This document shows, one piece after another, positions 1 to 11,503 of a stretch of DNA of 64,000 nt (its first letter is position 1; every line of letters starts with the position of its first letter). Below the pieces are notes generated by a model. That model did not search any database. It saw nothing but the letters and a program-made list of their open reading frames with translations, and was not told where the DNA came from. The translations under genes and the position numbers were made by a program. The stretch covers positions 69,858,157 to 69,922,156 of the forward strand of contig CAMTDV010000028.1 of the NCBI GenBank assembly GCA_947069175.1, in the 5' to 3' direction. The DNA is from Scalesia atractyloides (lineage: Eukaryota; Streptophyta; Magnoliopsida; Asterales; Asteraceae).

Positions 1-1105
1 TAGGTTTGAGATGAGTTAAACTCAAGTTGGATGAAGAGATATACGTTTTGAAAAGTTTTTGAAAACAAACAGAAAGTTTTTGGACATTTGAGTGCATTTC
101 CAGATCTGAGTTCTCCATGGAGAACCCTAGGATTCAAACTTAAAGTTTGTCCAAGTGTTTAGAAAGAAGAATGAGATGATTTCGTTGAGAAATGAGCAAG
201 ATATGCTCACTTTTGTAAGATGGGTACAATCTGCTCGAACTTGGAACTTGGCAGCTGGTTTGAAGGCTTTTGAGAGAGATTTGAGGGAGATTAAAGTGTA
301 AAATTGCTTGGATTAGAGGTGGGTTTTATAGGGATAAGTTTAGGTTAGTTGTTAGGTGGGTTTAGGTGAGTAATCAATGTAAAAAAATAGGTTTTAAACT
401 CAAAATCCCGCCCCAAGGGGCTGCTGCCGTGCCTGCTTTCGACCAGCATTCACTTCGGAAACACGGCTTAAAAGCCTTGTGTTTCCGTAATCATTCAAGT
501 CTGGTGCGCTTGGTGGAGTGGTCGCGCTGTTGTTTGCTGAACCGGAGCTCCCGGGTTCGGTCCTGCGGATCCGGTTTTGTGATATAGTTTTTCAATTAAA
601 AATCTTATATTAGTTTCAGAAATAGAAAGAATGGCCCTTGAAGTTAAAGAATTCAAGTATTGCAATTTAGACCTTAGAGTTCATTAAGGAAAGATATATA
701 TTAACACTTAATTCTAAATGTTAATATATTTATAAAGAAAATTAGCATTTTAATTTTTGTCAAAGAAATTAATTAATTTTCTTAACTAATTTAATTAATT
801 AATTTAATCAATTAATTTAATTAATTAATATAATTAACTAACTTAATAAACGAATAGGTAATTATATATATTCGTAAAGAATTTAGTTTAACGATTACGA
901 GTTTCACGGATCACAAGCGTTTTCAATCACGTACAACATTACAACGAATAAATATTACGAATCTTGATTTCATTATGATCATAGTCTATGTTTTACAATG
1001 ATGCGGTTAAATATGATTACGAGAATTACAAGCTTAAAAAAAAGAAATAAAGAATTGTAATACACGGTTTCTAGATAAAGGAAGTACGGAAAGCAGGGCA
1101 TTACA
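1..1105 (-). repeat. 3' LTR of the chromovirus (partial)
   Basis: Aligns by eye over its whole length with 21677-22764. On the minus strand it begins TGTAATGCCC at 1105 and runs off the window at 1. Small indels separate the copies (for example near 50-80 and 190-220), which indicates an old insertion. Positions 770-840 are a low-complexity run of TTAATTAA words. Confidence 0.9.
499..575 (+). other. decayed tRNA-like module in the 3' LTR
   Basis: Counterpart of 22151-22227. It keeps GGGTTCGG, a B-box remnant, but the T-arm stem that is perfect in the other LTR is broken here. It lies antisense to the element. Confidence 0.5.
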
Positions 1106-1116
1106 GTCTCCCCTCC
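1106..1116 (-). other. polypurine tract of the chromovirus
   Basis: The minus strand reads GGAGGGGAGAC immediately before the LTR start TGTAATG. This is the expected priming site for plus-strand DNA synthesis. Confidence 0.8.
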
Positions 1117-1139
1117 ATAAGGAAGTTTCGTCCCGAAAT

Positions 1140-2511
1140 TTAGGAAGACTCAACGAATAGATGCGGATACTTGGCCTTCATATCATTCTCGAGTTCCCAA
1201 GTAACTTCAGCGCCACGATTTCCTTCCCGTCGAACCTTGATGATAGGGATTCGACTGCGCCTTAGTTGCTTGATTCCTCGGTCCATGATTTCGACCGGTT
1301 TTTCCACAAAGTGCAAGGTCTCGTTGATTTGAAGATCTTCGAGTGGGACTTGAAGTCCTTCTTCGGCTACACATTTCTTCAAGTTTGAAACATGAAATAC
1401 AGGATGAACATTGCTGAGCGCTTGAGGTAGATCCAGTCTATATGCTACCCTGCCAATCCTTTCGAGAATCTTGAAAGGACCCAAATAGCGAGGAGCGAGT
1501 TTGCCTTTCTTACCAAAACGAACAACGCCTTTCCAAGGGGACACTTTGAGAAGCACAAGATCACCTACGCTGAATTTCAAAGGCTTGCGTCTTTTATCAG
1601 CATAACTCTTTTGTTGGCTTCGAGCTTTAAGGAGATTATCACGTATTTGTAGAATCTTGTCCGTCGTCTCTTGTATCTGTTTGGGACGGGTGAGTTGTAC
1701 ATCTCCGATCTCGTACCAACAAATAGGTGCACGACACTTACGACCATACAATGCTTCAAATGGAGCCATTTGAATACTTACGTGATAGCTGTTGTTGTAC
1801 GAGAATTCTACCAAGGGTAAGTGAGAACCCCAGTTGCCGCCAAAATCGATTACGCATGATCGAAGCATATCCTCTAGAGTTTGGATAGTACGCTTGGTTT
1901 AACCGTCAGTTTGAGGATGAAAAGTGGTACTAAGGTTCAAACGAGTGCCAATGGCGGATTGAAAAGTTTGCCAAAGGCGGGAAGTGAAATGAGCGTCACG
2001 ATCGGAAATGATGTCAATGGGCGTACCATGATGATGGTGATCTCACTTGTGTAGATACGAGCCAATTTCTCAACTTTGTAATCTTCACGAATGGCAAGGA
2101 AGTGAGCGGATTTGGTCAGACGATCGATGATAACCCAAATGCTGTCATGACCCGAAGGAGTACGAGGCAGTTTCGTAATGAAATCCATGGCAATACTCTC
2201 CCACTTCCAGACAGTTATTTCAGGTTGTTCGAGTAGGCTAGAGGGATGTTGATGTTCTGCCTTGACTTTATAACAGGTCAGACACTTCGACACGTAAAGA
2301 GCGATGTCACGTTTCATTCCAGGCCACCAATAAGACGTACAAAGATCATGGTACATCTTGTCAGCGCCAGGGTGCACGGAATATCGGGATTTATGAGCTT
2401 CACCATCAAAGTGGTTCGAAGAGTACAACGATCAGGAATCCACATACGGCCACAATAGTACATGATACCATTGTTCTTCTGCTCAAGTGGTGTTTCGTCG
2501 TCGGTATTCAA
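1140..2511 (-). pseudogene. chromovirus integrase with C-terminal chromodomain (broken)
   Basis: The upstream part (about 2428-1937) has the HHCC zinc region, visible as AHKSRYSVHPG and CLTCYKVK, then the catalytic-core start MDFITKLP and DRLTKSAHF. The frame is lost near 2040-1990, where the second catalytic Asp would be. The downstream part (1868-1140) resumes in a good frame with YNNSYH, the GPY/F-type region (RYLGPFKILERIG) and a terminal chromodomain-like stretch (VEIMDRGIKQLR ... VTWELENDM, about 1290-1150). Chromodomains in this family are thought to direct integration to heterochromatin. A further frame change lies near 2430-2510. The combination identifies the chromovirus clade; I am less sure of the exact lineage. 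Confidence 0.88.
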
Positions 2512-2533
2512 CTCAGTTTCGAGGTTGCCCTCG

Positions 2534-3942
2534 TTAATGGTTGAATATTGCGCATCTCACGTGAGTCTTACGACTAAGTGCATCGGCCATAACATTCGCT
2601 TTGCAAGGATGGTAGCGAATGTCACAGTCGTAGTCGTTTAACAATTCCACCCAACGGCGTTGCCGCATGTTGAGGTCTTTTTGGTCAAATATATGTTGTA
2701 GGCTCTTATGATCAGTAAAGATCGTACACTTTGTACCATAAAGGTAGTGTCGCCAAACCTTAAACGCAAAAACGACCTCACCAAGTTCAAGGTCGTGCGT
2801 AGTATAGTTTTTCTCAGGTATCTTGAGTTGTCTCGACGCGTAAACGGTAACCTTGTCCGTTGCATGAGAACGCAACCAAGACCTTGGTTAGAAGCATCGC
2901 ATTACACGACGAATTCGTCATTTCCACCGGGAAGGGTCAGGATAGGAGCATTACAAAGCATGTCCTTGAGTGTTTGGAAAGACTCCTCTTGTTTGGGACC
3001 CCAAACAAAAGGTTTATCTTTATGCATCAAGGAGGTCAAAGGAACATCAATCTTCGAGAAGTTCGAAATGAAACGACAATAATACCAAGCTAGGCCAAGA
3101 AACGAACGAATCTCAAAAGGTGATTTAGGTGCAACCCAATTCTTAACAGCTTCTATCTTTGCGGGGTCAACATGAATACCGAGTTCATTGACGGGGTGAC
3201 CCAAGAATTGAACCTCTTTTAGCCAAAATTCACACTTGGAGAATTTGGCATAAAGACGTTCGGTGTGCAAAAGTGTAAGAATGAGGCGCAAATGTCGCTC
3301 ATGTTCTTCTTTCATCTTGGAGTAGATGCGAATATCCTCCATGAAGACAATAACAAAACGATCAAGAAACGGCTTACGCACGCGGTTCATTAAATCCATG
3401 AACACGGCAAGCGCGTTAGTCAAACCAAAAGGCATGACCACGAACTCGTAGTGTCCATAACGTGTGCGAAATGCGGTTTTGGGTATATCTTCTTCGAGAA
3501 CTCGAAGTTGATGATAACCACAGCGGAGATTAATTTTTGAAAAGCACGTCACACCTTGTAATTGATCGATGAGATTGTCAATGCGAGGGAGTGGATAGCA
3601 GTTCTTGACTATGAATTTGTTGAGCTAGCGATAGTCAATACACATGCGGAATGATCCATCTTTCTTCTTGACGAAGAGTACGAGAGCGCCCCAAGGAGAA
3701 GTACTAGGGCGTATAAAACCTTTATCAAGAAGTTCTTGAAGCTAGCTTGATAGCTCTTGGATCTCTGAAGGTGCTAATCGATACGGAGCCTTCACAACAG
3801 GAGTTGCGCCGTGAATAAGGTCAATGCGAAAGTCGACAGCACGAGGAGGAGGAAGACCAGGAAGGTCATCCAGAAAGACATCAGGGAACTCACAAACGAC
3901 GAGAACATCACTTAGGCTTGGACCTTTATCTTTCTTTTCCAC
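2534..3942 (-). pseudogene. chromovirus reverse transcriptase and RNase H (broken)
   Basis: The start (3942-3742) has the pre-RT stretch PDVFLDDLPGLPP. In-frame stops follow near 3742 and again near 3626 inside the DYR-LNKF block. The palm domain is at 3552-3200: FSKINLRCGYHQL, FVVMPFGLTNA and VIVFMEDIRIYS. Two catalytic positions differ from the family: the motif A Asp reads Asn (KIN rather than KID) and the usual Asp-Asp pair reads Glu-Asp (FMED). RNase H follows at 2875-2534 with TDHKSLQHIFDQKDLN and VMADALSR. The frame breaks between RT and RNase H near 2900. Decay is clear from both stops and catalytic substitutions. Confidence 0.9.
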
Positions 3943-3951
3943 AACGTGGGC

Positions 3952-4443
3952 CTAGAAGACAAAGTATTCCTTGCGTAAGTATTTGTTCGCCTGAATACAC
4001 GACATCAGCTTAAGACCTTTGGAAGGTTTCTCACCATAGACGTGTAAGGAATCAGCGCTAGGAAGAGGAAGGCGAAGGAATTTCTCCGAGCAAACAACTT
4101 CAGCACGAATCTGCCGGAGCCAGTCCATGCCTACTATGACGTCAAAACTACCCATTTTCATAGGTACGAGATCAATCGAAAACGTATGACCGTTAAGATC
4201 CAAGGAACAACGAGGGAGGACAGAGTTAACAGGAACGGTCTTACCGTTAGCGACTTCAACAGTGAAAGGATCGGGCAGCTTAGATCGTTCACACTTAAGC
4301 AAGGGTTCAAATTCAACAGATACAAAATTTCTATCTGCGCCAGTATCAAACAAACAAGAAGCATAGACATGGTTTACAAGGAACGTACCAGTAATAACAT
4401 CGTTGGAGCTTTGGGCTTGAGGGAGGTGAGCACGAAAGCTCAA
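3952..4443 (-). pseudogene. chromovirus aspartic protease region
   Basis: The active-site triplet is intact in CLFDTGADRNFVS (about 4350), followed by the conserved VIVGMDWLRQ. The retroviral-type aspartic protease normally processes the Gag-Pol polyprotein. A stop at 3952-3954 separates it from RT, and a TAG near 4441-4443 separates it from the gag zinc-knuckle region. Confidence 0.85.
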
Positions 4444-5055
4444 CCTTTAGCAGACTCAGGTTGTTGTTGCTGGCACTGCTGCTGGTTGTTGGCGCGCTTG
4501 GGGCAAACATTGGCGAAATGGTTAGGATCGCCACAGTTATAACACACCCGAACAAGAGTGGCTTGGGCTTGAGGTTAGGGTTAGGTGTAATGGCTAAGGG
4601 TTGCTGGTTTTGGGGTGGAGGAAGCTTCGGCAACGGTTAGACAAGTGCCCTAACCTCTAACATTGGGCGCACTTTCAGCATGGAGTACTGATGGGATGGT
4701 GGTAGAAGCAGGTAGTACACTGAGGGTGAGATCCAGTGTAACCACGTTTGAGCTGGTCGGTGCTTTGAGTAGTGGCGATGGCATTTAATGGTGTAGGGGT
4801 AGGCGGAGTAACAATCGCCTTGTTTTGGACAGAAGCCTTCCGCTTCTTGTTTCAGTTATGGTTTCTCTTGGCTTGGGAGGGAGGAGTTTTGGTAGTGGTG
4901 GTGTCGGTGATGGCTTGTTGCCCATGCTTCGTAGAGACCTTTTCATAGGCCCTGTGAAGGATGCAGTTGTGGTTAAGCTGAATGGTTATGCTAAAAGCAT
5001 CATCGAAGGTCTTGGGGTTGGCGGCGACTACATGGTTCATGATCACAGCCGAGAG
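4444..5055 (-). pseudogene. chromovirus gag, C-terminal half with CCHC zinc knuckle
   Basis: The minus strand at 4544-4504 encodes CYNCGDPNHFANVC, a complete CX2CX4HX4C knuckle of the nucleocapsid type. Upstream, 5046-4852 encodes the end of the capsid region (VVAANPKTFDDAFSIT), then a Thr/Pro/Gln-rich linker. Frameshifts lie between the two. The reading is cut at 5055/5056 by the Athila-like insertion and resumes at 18537 on the far side. Confidence 0.8.
5051..5055. repeat. target site duplication GAGAG, left copy
   Basis: GAGAG lies immediately before the LTR start TGATACGTGG and is repeated at 18533-18537 right after the other LTR. A 5-bp duplication is standard for LTR element integration. 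Confidence 0.9.
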
Positions 5056-6385
5056 TGATACGTGGTCGAAAACCGATGTTTCTATTACGTTTAAGTTAAT
5101 GTTTACGTAACTTTTAGTTCTGGATAGCCTACTTTTGATTGGATTTGTGTTTTACATGTTTACGAAGTTTAATGAGCTATTCGGGAGCGTTTTGGAGCAT
5201 CGGGACGAGAAACGGGTCAATCGGGGTCGAGAAATGGGAAATCAGGAAAGCATGATTTAGAGAAGCCTCGCCGACGCCTCCCTGGGCCGTCGGCAACGCC
5301 CCTCAGAAGTTCCGTCGGAGAAAAATTTCCGTATACAGTGGATTAAGGTGTTGGAGTCTAGGGGCCGTCGGCGACGCCCCTCTGATAACCTTGTCGCTGA
5401 ATTTCAATTTTGAACGCGTTTTAATGTTTGTTTTGACCCATTTGCGGGGAGTTACGAATTTCTTGTGCCTTGCACTTGTTCTTGGAGCCTAACAACCACC
5501 AACCATCATCTCCAACTCTATTGATTCCATCGAATCATTGAAGATCATCACCTTCCATTCTAACCCTAGCTCACCACCATCACCATCATCATCAATCCTT
5601 ACATTCACCCACCATTATCCTCAACCTCAAACCCTAATCATCACTCATCACCATCTCCAAGTTCAAGATGTTGAAGTTCGAGTTTTCATCAATCGTTGAT
5701 CGTGCACCATTCACCATGAGCGGCTAATTCTCGAGGGTTTCACCCCGGTGTAAACTTTTGTAAGATTTAGGGTTGCTTTATGTTGTTAGTTGATTTGTGA
5801 CAAGTTGAATTGTATTTTGAATTGACTGAGAATTGTCTTACATTTGAATTATATTTGCAAATTGTCGAATGATGATAAAATTTGACTTTGTGAAACAAGT
5901 TTGTGTATTTATGCCTTATCTTTCAAAAGGGATTAGTTTTCCGAAATAACAAAGTGCATTGTGGTCAGTCATATGCATGATAGCCATTGGCATCTAAGCT
6001 TTGTGATATCAAAACCGTTAATGACAAACTCAATTGAAACAATCTAAAATCATTTAGTAACCCTAGGTTGTGCAATTGTTGAACCGGGTGTGAACCTTGT
6101 TTTCAAATCATTGTTTTAATCAAGTAATTTAGTTTTCGTACAATGGTTTAAGTTAGTGATTAAGTAGTCAAACCAGTTTTTGTCGGATCAATCCGACATC
6201 TCTTCAAAACAAACCAAATTAATCAATCTTATAGCATGCTTCATAAAAGTTTAGTTAAAATCAATCACATCTGATTGCAAACCACAAACTCTTCCTGGTT
6301 CGACCCCTTACTACCACTAACACATTGTTAAGGGTAATTAGGACATATAAATATTATCTTTGACCGGGGTGCGACACTCCGATCA
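5056..6385 (+). repeat. 5' LTR of the Athila-like element
   Basis: Starts TGATACGTGG and ends CCGATCA. Pairs with 17183-18532. It contains GC-rich dyads (CCGTCGGCAACGCCCC and relatives, about 5270-5400) in an otherwise AT-rich LTR, and a run of CAT/CAC-rich sequence at 5500-5680. Confidence 0.93.
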
Positions 6386-6390
6386 AATTT

Positions 6391-6408
6391 TGGCGCCGTT
6401 GCCGGGGA
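6391..6408 (+). other. primer binding site, tRNA-Asp type
   Basis: TGGCGCCGTTGCCGGGGA lies 5 bases after the 5' LTR. It is complementary to the 3' end of plant tRNA-Asp, the usual primer of Athila-group elements. Confidence 0.9.
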
Positions 6409-6692
6409 GTTCGTGCGCTTTGCGTTTGGGTTTAATTGATTTTGTGATTAACTGTTTAAAGTGCTTGTTTCTTTATATCGTCTTTGTTTTTGTGTTACGC
6501 GAGTGTGTTACTTGTGCAGGATACAGGTAGTGCATGCATACACGGAACTTCGGGAGGACCTCGCCGTTAGTGTTCGAACCAGAGATCGAGCGGGTCGTCA
6601 GAAGAAACCTTGCCAACCGGTTAGAGGCAGCCCTTGTCTCTAATCCACCCAACACCAACTTACCACCTACACCATCCTTTTGATCCATTTCA

Positions 6693-9000
6693 ATGGATCC
6701 TCAAAAGTCTAACCAACTCAACAACCAAAACCAATATTACGACTACCCACCCCAAAACCAAAACAATCAAAACCATCGATTGGTGGGTAGTAACAACTCA
6801 AGACCACCAACACCACCATTTCAACCTCGTAGCCGAAACCAAAACAACCGCCAACGTACACCCACACCTCCAACCCAAAACTGACAAAACCCGTTACCTC
6901 CAAATCTCAACAACCGAAATGTTAACGCCAACCGTGGGGTTAACCATAGCTGTGGCAATCCCAAAAATGAAGCCCAATTTCTCGACCTCGATGAGTTGAG
7001 AAATAATATTCCCGATGCTGCACTGTATAGTGTTCCTGGTTATCAATCGCTGGATCACGTGAGCATGCACTCGGAGTATTCGGATGATGGTGGGAACTAT
7101 AATGAAAGAGTTGTGGATGAATGGGGCGATAATAACATGGGGAATTTTTACAATGCTCGGGGGTTTGATTATGATGAGTTTGGCTATCAAAATGCCAACT
7201 TTGTGGGAAATAATGATGGATTCGGGCAAGAGTTTGGTAGAGATGACGACTACGGGAATAACCGTCAACCACGCAACAATCGACGGAATCAGGATTACGA
7301 CAACAACAACAACAACAATAAAGGTAATAGTAACCGAATTCCATAATTTGTGGGTGGCGGGAATCAAGGTGGAAATGGGGGTGGTGACCGAAGGGGTAAT
7401 ATAAGGCCGATTAATCAAGAGGTAAATGGTCCAAGACGCCAAATGCAACAACAAGCTCTGAGGGGTGTTAATGGGCGATTCAGACCGGTGGTCACCGAAA
7501 ATGACTCACCAATTGTGCCTACACCTCGAGGAAGAAGGGCGTTTGATTGCAAGCCGAACTACATCAACATTCTACCCCACTTCAACGGTAGAACGAATGA
7601 TGAGCCGTATACACACTTAGCAGAATTTTCGGCCATAGGTGGCACGATTGGCGGTCATGATTTTGCGTTGGAAGAAGTGAAATTGAGATTATTTCAATTT
7701 TCACTAAAAGACAAAGCAAAACAATGGTTTTTAACGCTTCCGACAAATAGTATTCATACTTGGGCGGAAATGCAACAAGTTTTCTTAGATGAATACTATT
7801 CTATTGCAAAGACCGATGATGCAAGGGATGAGATTCGGTCATTTTGGCAATTACTAGGGGAATTGTTACATGAGGCATTGACCCGTTTCAAGGAATTGGT
7901 TAGGAAATGTCCTCATCACCAAATTCCAAGGTGGGAGTTATTAAAATGTTTTGTGAGGGGTTGGATACCGATGATCACAAATATCTACAATCGGCTAGCA
8001 ATGGAACGTTGTTGAACAACCATGAGGAAGATGACTGGGATTTCTTGGAAAGGATGAGCAAGAATTCCAACGTGGTCGCTATGGCAGACCGATCAAAGAA
8101 ACATCCTATTTCTCGATCTCTTCCCGACCACGATTCAAGCGCCAAGGATAGAATTGCAACTTTGGAAAGGGAGTTGGAGCGAATGAAGAAGAATGATGTT
8201 GGTACGGTACAATTCACAATATGCGAAGATTGTGGGGATACTGGGCATCGAACCGAGGAGTGAAGTGAGCATGGCACATGTGAATGAAGAGGTGAATCAA
8301 GTGTATAGCGAGCAAAAGCAATTCGACATGAATTCGAACACTTATCACCCGGGATTGAGAAACCATCCCAACTTTCGCTATGGAAATGCTTCAAATCAGA
8401 TGAATCCCAATTTTCAGACGAATAATCAAAGTGGGAATCAAGGGGGTTCGATGTACCAAAAATGTCAAGGCGGTAATCAAGGGGGATACTAAAGAAATTA
8501 CAATCAAGGAAGTGGCCAGAATTATCAAACACCATGAAGGTGGGTATCAAAGGGGCTACAACCAAGGTGGTAATGGAGGTGGTAATTCAAATCCTCCAAT
8601 GGGTGGTGAAGACTCCGTAAGTTCAAAGTTAGATGCAATCATGAACCCCATCACGACTTCAAATCAAGAACTAAAGATGGATATGAAAAAGGAGTTCGAA
8701 GTTCGTGATAAATCGCATAAAACTTTGGAGAAGCAAGTGGGTCAACTTGCGAAGGAAGTGGCGCAGATGAGTGGTAGTGGTGGAAAGCTACCTAGTGACA
8801 CTACAGTGAACCCTAAGCATCAAGGGTCCAGCTCGAAGAACACTCGTGAGGTACCAATTAATAAAATATCATTATGTAGTGGTCGAGGCATTGAAAATGG
8901 TGTTGTGTCACCACCACCTAAGTTTGTTGAAGGGGTGGTGGAAGAGGTTAGCGATGATGAGGTATTGACAGTCAAACGGGTCAAAAGGAAAATGTTTTAA
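6693..9000 (+). pseudogene. Athila-like gag (broken)
   Basis: The likely start is ATG 6693 (MDPQKSNQ). The frame runs through an Asn/Gln/Gly-rich N-terminus with in-frame stops at 6882-6884 and 7344-7346. The capsid domain follows at about 7530-8010 (YINILPHFNG, LRLFQFSLKDKAKQWF, FLDEYY), matching the Retrotrans_gag family. A frameshift near 7950 moves the reading to the frame with HEEDDWDFLERMSK. The zinc knuckle near 8218-8262 reads CEDCGDTGHRTEE and then stop, so the last Cys of the CCHC is replaced by TGA. The tail (8620-9000) has KQVGQLAKEVAQM and DTTVNPKHQ, typical of Athila gag C-termini. Gag would form the particle shell and bind the RNA. Confidence 0.88.
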
Positions 9001-9186
9001 AAAATGAAAAGACTACACCCGTTGTGACCGTCCCTGTTCCAAAAGCTAAGGAAAAGGGTGTGGAGGTTAATACCGCACCTTATCCCGAAGCTTTATTGGG
9101 CCCATCCAAAAAAGTGGTAACCAAAAGAGGTCCCCACCAAGAAGAAATGTGGGAAATTTAAACAAGTAAAAATCAACCTACCACTT

Positions 9187-9861
9187 TTGGGTGCTATAAA
9201 ACAAGTCCCATCATATGCCAAGTACTTGAAGGACTTGTGTACCCAAAAGCGAACGCTCAAATTTCCAAAGAAACTTGATTTAACCGAAAATCTGAGTTCG
9301 ATTCTTTCGGGTGCACTTCTACCTAAGCTACAAGACTCGGGAGCGCCTATCATCTCCATTCAAGTTGGAGAATTTAAAATGACTAGGGCACTCCTGGATC
9401 TTGGTGCTAGTGTGAGTATTCTACCGGGTAGTTTGTATGACCAATATGAATTTGGTCCACTTAGAGCGGCAAACACTACCGTAGTGTTAGCCGATTTAAC
9501 TCCTAAACTACCCCGTGGAATAGTCATGGATGTAATTGTCAAGGTTGAGGACTTTTACTATCTGGTGGACTTTCTAGTACTTGATTATGTTTCGTTGGAC
9601 CTAACCAAGCAACCCACGGTTGTTCTTGGTCGATCGTTTTTGGCAACATCAAATGCTCAAATAAATTGTAAAACGGGAATGGTCAACATGACTTTTGGTA
9701 ACCGTCGGTTGCGGTTGAATGTTTTTGCTGGATTAAGGGATCCTCTAGTCAATGATGAATGCTATATGGCGGACATTGTTGACGAGTGTATACCTCTTTG
9801 CGACATGGGTGTCGAGGAGGAAAACACAATAGAGGAGTGCTTTATGTTTGACAGGTCATAA
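9187..9861 (+). pseudogene. Athila-like aspartic protease region
   Basis: An open frame of 224 codons with LLDLGASVSILP at about 9393-9428, the DLGAS-type active site of Athila proteases, and VLGRSFLATSNAQINCKTG. It is out of continuous frame with gag and RT, and stops (9001-9186 and 9859-9861) separate it from both. In an active element it would be part of Gag-Pol. The conserved catalytic Asp is present. Confidence 0.85.
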
Positions 9862-9900
9862 TCGAAAACAAATTGGAGCCTAGATGAGGGGGAGAAAAAG

Positions 9901-11500
9901 ATGGAGGTGATGGCAGTAAGGGAAGGAAGACCACCTTGGACACACCAAGTGGAAAGTCTTCCCGAGAAGATTGATACAAAGCTCAAGCCATCGTTGATAG
10001 AACCTCCTATTGTTGAGCTGAAGGTGTTGCCCAAGCATTTGAAGTATGCTTATGTTGGTGAGCACGCTACCGGTCATCATTGCAGCAAATTTGACCGGGG
10101 AGCAAGAGGAGAAGTTGATGGATGTGTTGGTCGCCAATAGAGCCGCTATTAGCTGGACCATTGCTGATTTGAAGGGAATTAGCCCCTCCATAGTGATGCA
10201 TAAAATCATCACTGAAGATGGTAGCACTCCTTCTCTTGACACACAACGGATGCTATACCCGATTAGGCGAGAAGTGGTCAAGAAGGAGGTGCTAAAGTGG
10301 CTAGATGCGGGTATTATATATCCCATCTCTGATAGCCAATGGGTGAGCCCCACATAGACAATTCCCAAAAAGGCGGCCATCCAAGTCGTCACAAATGACG
10401 CAGGTGAAGAGGTCGCCACTCGGCCGGTAACCGGGTGGCGTATTTCTATTGATTATAGGAAGTTGAATTCCGCAACTTCTAAAGATTATTTCCCTTTGCC
10501 TTTTATTGACCAAATTATTGAAAAGCTAGCGGGTCAAAAGTACTACTGTTTCCTGGATGGGTATTCGGGTTACAATCAAATTGATATCCATCTGGAAGAC
10601 CAAGCTAAGACCACTTTTACTTACCCATATGGTACCTTTGCATTTAGGCGAATGCCGTTTGGGCTATGTAATGCCCCCGCCACCTTCCAAAGGTGTATGA
10701 TGAGTATCTTTTCAGATATGGTGGGGGAGTCCTTAGAGATCTTTATGGATGACATTTCAATTTTTGGGTCATCATTTGATGGTTTCCTTGACCAACTCGA
10801 AAAGGTTTTAAAAAGATATGTTGAAAAGAATTTAGTTTTGAGTTGGGAAAAGAGCCATTTTATGGTTCAAGAGGGAATCGTGTTGGGCCACGTAGTGTCA
10901 AGTCGTGGGATAGAGGTTGATAGGGCGAAAGTTCAAGTCATTTCTACTTTGCCATATCCCACGAGCGTTAAGGGTGTTAGATCATTTTTGGGTCATGCGG
11001 GGTTTTATAGAAGGTTTATAAAGGGGTTTAGTGATATAACAAAACCTCTATGTAATTTATTGCTAAAAGACCAACCTTTTAACTTTAACAAAGATTGTCA
11101 AAATGCCTTTAATGTATTGAAACAGAAGATGGGTGCGGCCTCAATCTTGCAATCACCAAATTGGTCTTTACCGTTTGAAATTATGTGTGATGCAAGTGAT
11201 TATGCGGTTGGGGCTGTGTTGGGTCAAACGGTAGAAAAGAAACCCGTTGCCATATACTACACAAGTAAGACTCTTTCATATGCCCAATTGAATTATACAA
11301 AACTGAAAAAGAGCTACTTGCGGTGGTATATGCTTTGGATAAATTCCGGGCTTACATTTGGGGTAGTAAAGTAATTGTTTATTCTGACCATTCTGCTGTC
11401 AGGTACCTTATGGAGAAAAAATATGCAAAGCCGCGGTTAATCCGATGAGTTCTCTTGCTACAAGAGTTTGACCTAGAGATACCATAAGAAGGGTAGCGAG
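9901..11500 (+). pseudogene. Athila-like reverse transcriptase and RNase H (broken)
   Basis: The pre-RT part (10046-10357) ends at a TAG. The frame then reopens through DYRKLNSATSKDYFPLPF, motif A CFLDGYSGYNQI (about 10550), FRRMPFGLCNAPATF and the catalytic FMDDISIF (about 10744). RNase H begins at about 11180 with IMCDASDYAVGAVLGQ. A frameshift near 11300 disrupts it after NYTKLKK. Both palm Asp residues are preserved, unlike the RT of the chromovirus, which fits a younger insertion. Confidence 0.9.
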
Positions 11501-11503
11501 AAT

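Noticed and set aside
6894..7454. Minus-strand 186-codon ORF rich in Ile/Val
   Set aside because: It lies opposite the gag coding strand and is the shadow of an Asn-rich reading; no domain.
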